Assembly (NCBI GenBank): GCA_002455175.1
Contig: DKKJ01000322.1
Span: 24,513 to 39,035 of the forward strand
Reading direction: 5' to 3'
From: Opitutaceae bacterium UBA6669
GTDB lineage: Bacteria > Verrucomicrobiota > Verrucomicrobiia > Opitutales > Opitutaceae
Length of the DNA: 14,523 nt
Part shown: in pieces, positions 13,645 to 14,523 of the stretch
Position numbering within the stretch: position 1 is the first letter of the stretch
Layout of the letters: each line of letters starts with the position of its first letter
Translations under genes and position numbers: made by a program
Notes under the pieces: model-generated
The model's input: the letters and a program-made list of their open reading frames with translations, nothing else
What the model was told of the DNA's origin: nothing
Databases searched by the model: none

Positions 13645-14523
13645 TTAGAACGTCATCCCCACTGAGAGGGAGAGCGTACGCGGAGCACTCGGATCGACGA
13701 TCCAAGCATTTTGCGCTCCCATAGGAAATGCCTTGTCGAGGACGTTCTCCACGTTCGCTCGAAAGGTCCAATTTCGCCATTTGTAGGTGGCGAAAACGTT
13801 TACTAGTATCTCGGGATCGAGCGTGATGAAGCGTGGAACAACGTAACCGACTGGAAACGTGACGCCGCTGGTGGCGACAATACGGCCGTTGATTCGCGAG
13901 CCGCCACCGCCGATAGAGAATCCGCGCAAGGCCGGCACGGTGAAATCGTAGCGGGTAAATGCACTCCATGAACCCGTATAGGAGTTGGCGAAACGCACGC
14001 CGTTGACGTCTTTGGTCTCACCCTTGTACCAAGTGGCCATGAGCTGCCAGTTGTCCGTGATTGCAGCGGAAATGTCTCCTTCAGCACCCTTCTGTCGGGT
14101 GGTGCCGGCCGGAGCGGAGTACGAAACGCCCTGAGGAGTCACACCGACGAAAACGGCCTGATTGGTTGTCTCGGTATCGAAAAACGCGAAGGAAGCGGTG
14201 AATTTGCCATCTCGAAAGCGGAGCTTGAAGCCACCGTCGCGTCCGGTCGTGACTTGGTCAGGCAGAGTGTTGCCATTGATGTCGCGTTGGTACTGGCGAC
14301 CAAAAGATCGTGACTGCGTGACGTAAACCGAAAGGAACTCGAAAACCTTATAGGACGCCGAATAGGTGTAGGGCCAATTGTAAGCGCGCTGTGTAGTGAC
14401 TGGGGCCGTAGAGCTGGCGATGTTGGTGCGCGTCACGGTATCGCTGCCGCCATAGCTGATGCTTCCGACCAGGTAGAGACGTTCGTCAAATAGGTCGATC
14501 GAGTGGCGCAGCGACGTACTCAT
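13645..14523 (-). CDS. TonB-dependent outer-membrane receptor, C-terminal part
   Basis: The last 292 residues of a beta-barrel receptor; the coding sequence continues past the right edge, so the Met at 14523 need not be the start. It shows alternating aromatic/hydrophobic strands with short turns (FLSVYVTQSRSFGRQY, GGFKLRFRDGKFTASFAFFD, AAITDNWQLMATWYKG, VFATYKWRNWTFRANVENVL). The end is typical of the family: NVENVLDKAF, then TLSLSVGMTF with the terminal Phe required for barrel insertion. Plug domain and TonB box lie outside the window, so the substrate and any N-terminal signalling extension cannot be judged. The neighbouring Asp-box protein suggests a carbohydrate or glycoconjugate ligand rather than a siderophore. 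That is inference from position. Confidence 0.88.
   Translation of the reverse strand: MSTSLRHSIDLFDERLYLVGSISYGGSDTVTRTNIASSTAPVTTQRAYNWPYTYSASYKVFEFLSVYVTQSRSFGRQYQRDINGNTLPDQVTTGRDGGFKLRFRDGKFTASFAFFDTETTNQAVFVGVTPQGVSYSAPAGTTRQKGAEGDISAAITDNWQLMATWYKGETKDVNGVRFANSYTGSWSAFTRYDFTVPALRGFSIGGGGSRINGRIVATSGVTFPVGYVVPRFITLDPEILVNVFATYKWRNWTFRANVENVLDKAFPMGAQNAWIVDPSAPRTLSLSVGMTF

Overview
The window looks like a chromosomal segment from a member of the Verrucomicrobiota, most likely an Opitutaceae-like bacterium. The main reason is a 1026-residue secreted protein with the architecture described for Pirellula/Verrucomicrobium-type membrane-bound dehydrogenases: a beta-propeller, HEAT-like repeats and a C-terminal CxxCH haem domain. 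A TonB-dependent receptor, an ECF sigma/FecR pair and few visible Shine-Dalgarno sequences fit the same group. The placement comes from protein families read by eye, not from a search.

Layout: (1) 1-1542, plus strand: the last 27 codons of a YfiR-like (DUF4154) periplasmic protein, then a CHASE8-HAMP histidine kinase starting 3 nt after its stop. (2) 1543-6119, an accessory stretch with all genes on the minus strand. It holds an HTH-ImmA/IrrE protease gene followed by a PIN-domain RNase gene (a predicted toxin-antitoxin operon). The operon fits almost exactly between two direct copies of a ~280-bp degenerate repeat (R2, 1660-1951 and 3626-3900). Next to it are a protein of unknown function with an NPGF motif and a membrane-anchored NERD-domain protein. 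This stretch looks less GC-rich than the flanks. (3) 6120-7024: a small secreted protein of unknown function and repeat-rich spacers. (4) 7025-10105: the large haem protein. (5) 10342-12005: an ECF sigma factor and its FecR-type regulator, overlapping by 4 nt. (6) 12190-14523: the C-terminal part of a TonB-dependent receptor followed by a Tat-exported BNR/Asp-box (sialidase-like) protein, probably one transcript.

Non-coding structure is the most distinctive part. A short hairpin repeat (R1, core GCCGACGTCCCCGTCGGC) occurs three times, each time just 3' of a gene and in the same orientation as that gene. R2 bounds the toxin-antitoxin operon so tightly that only ~10 bp and ~5 bp separate its coding sequences from repeat sequence. 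The right-hand genes suggest outer-membrane uptake and periplasmic processing of a glycan or similar polymer, with a cell-surface-signalling sigma/anti-sigma pair beside it. The 1.5-6.1 kb region suggests a small defence or selfish-gene island assembled among dispersed repeats. No tRNA, rRNA, CRISPR array or transposase gene was seen.
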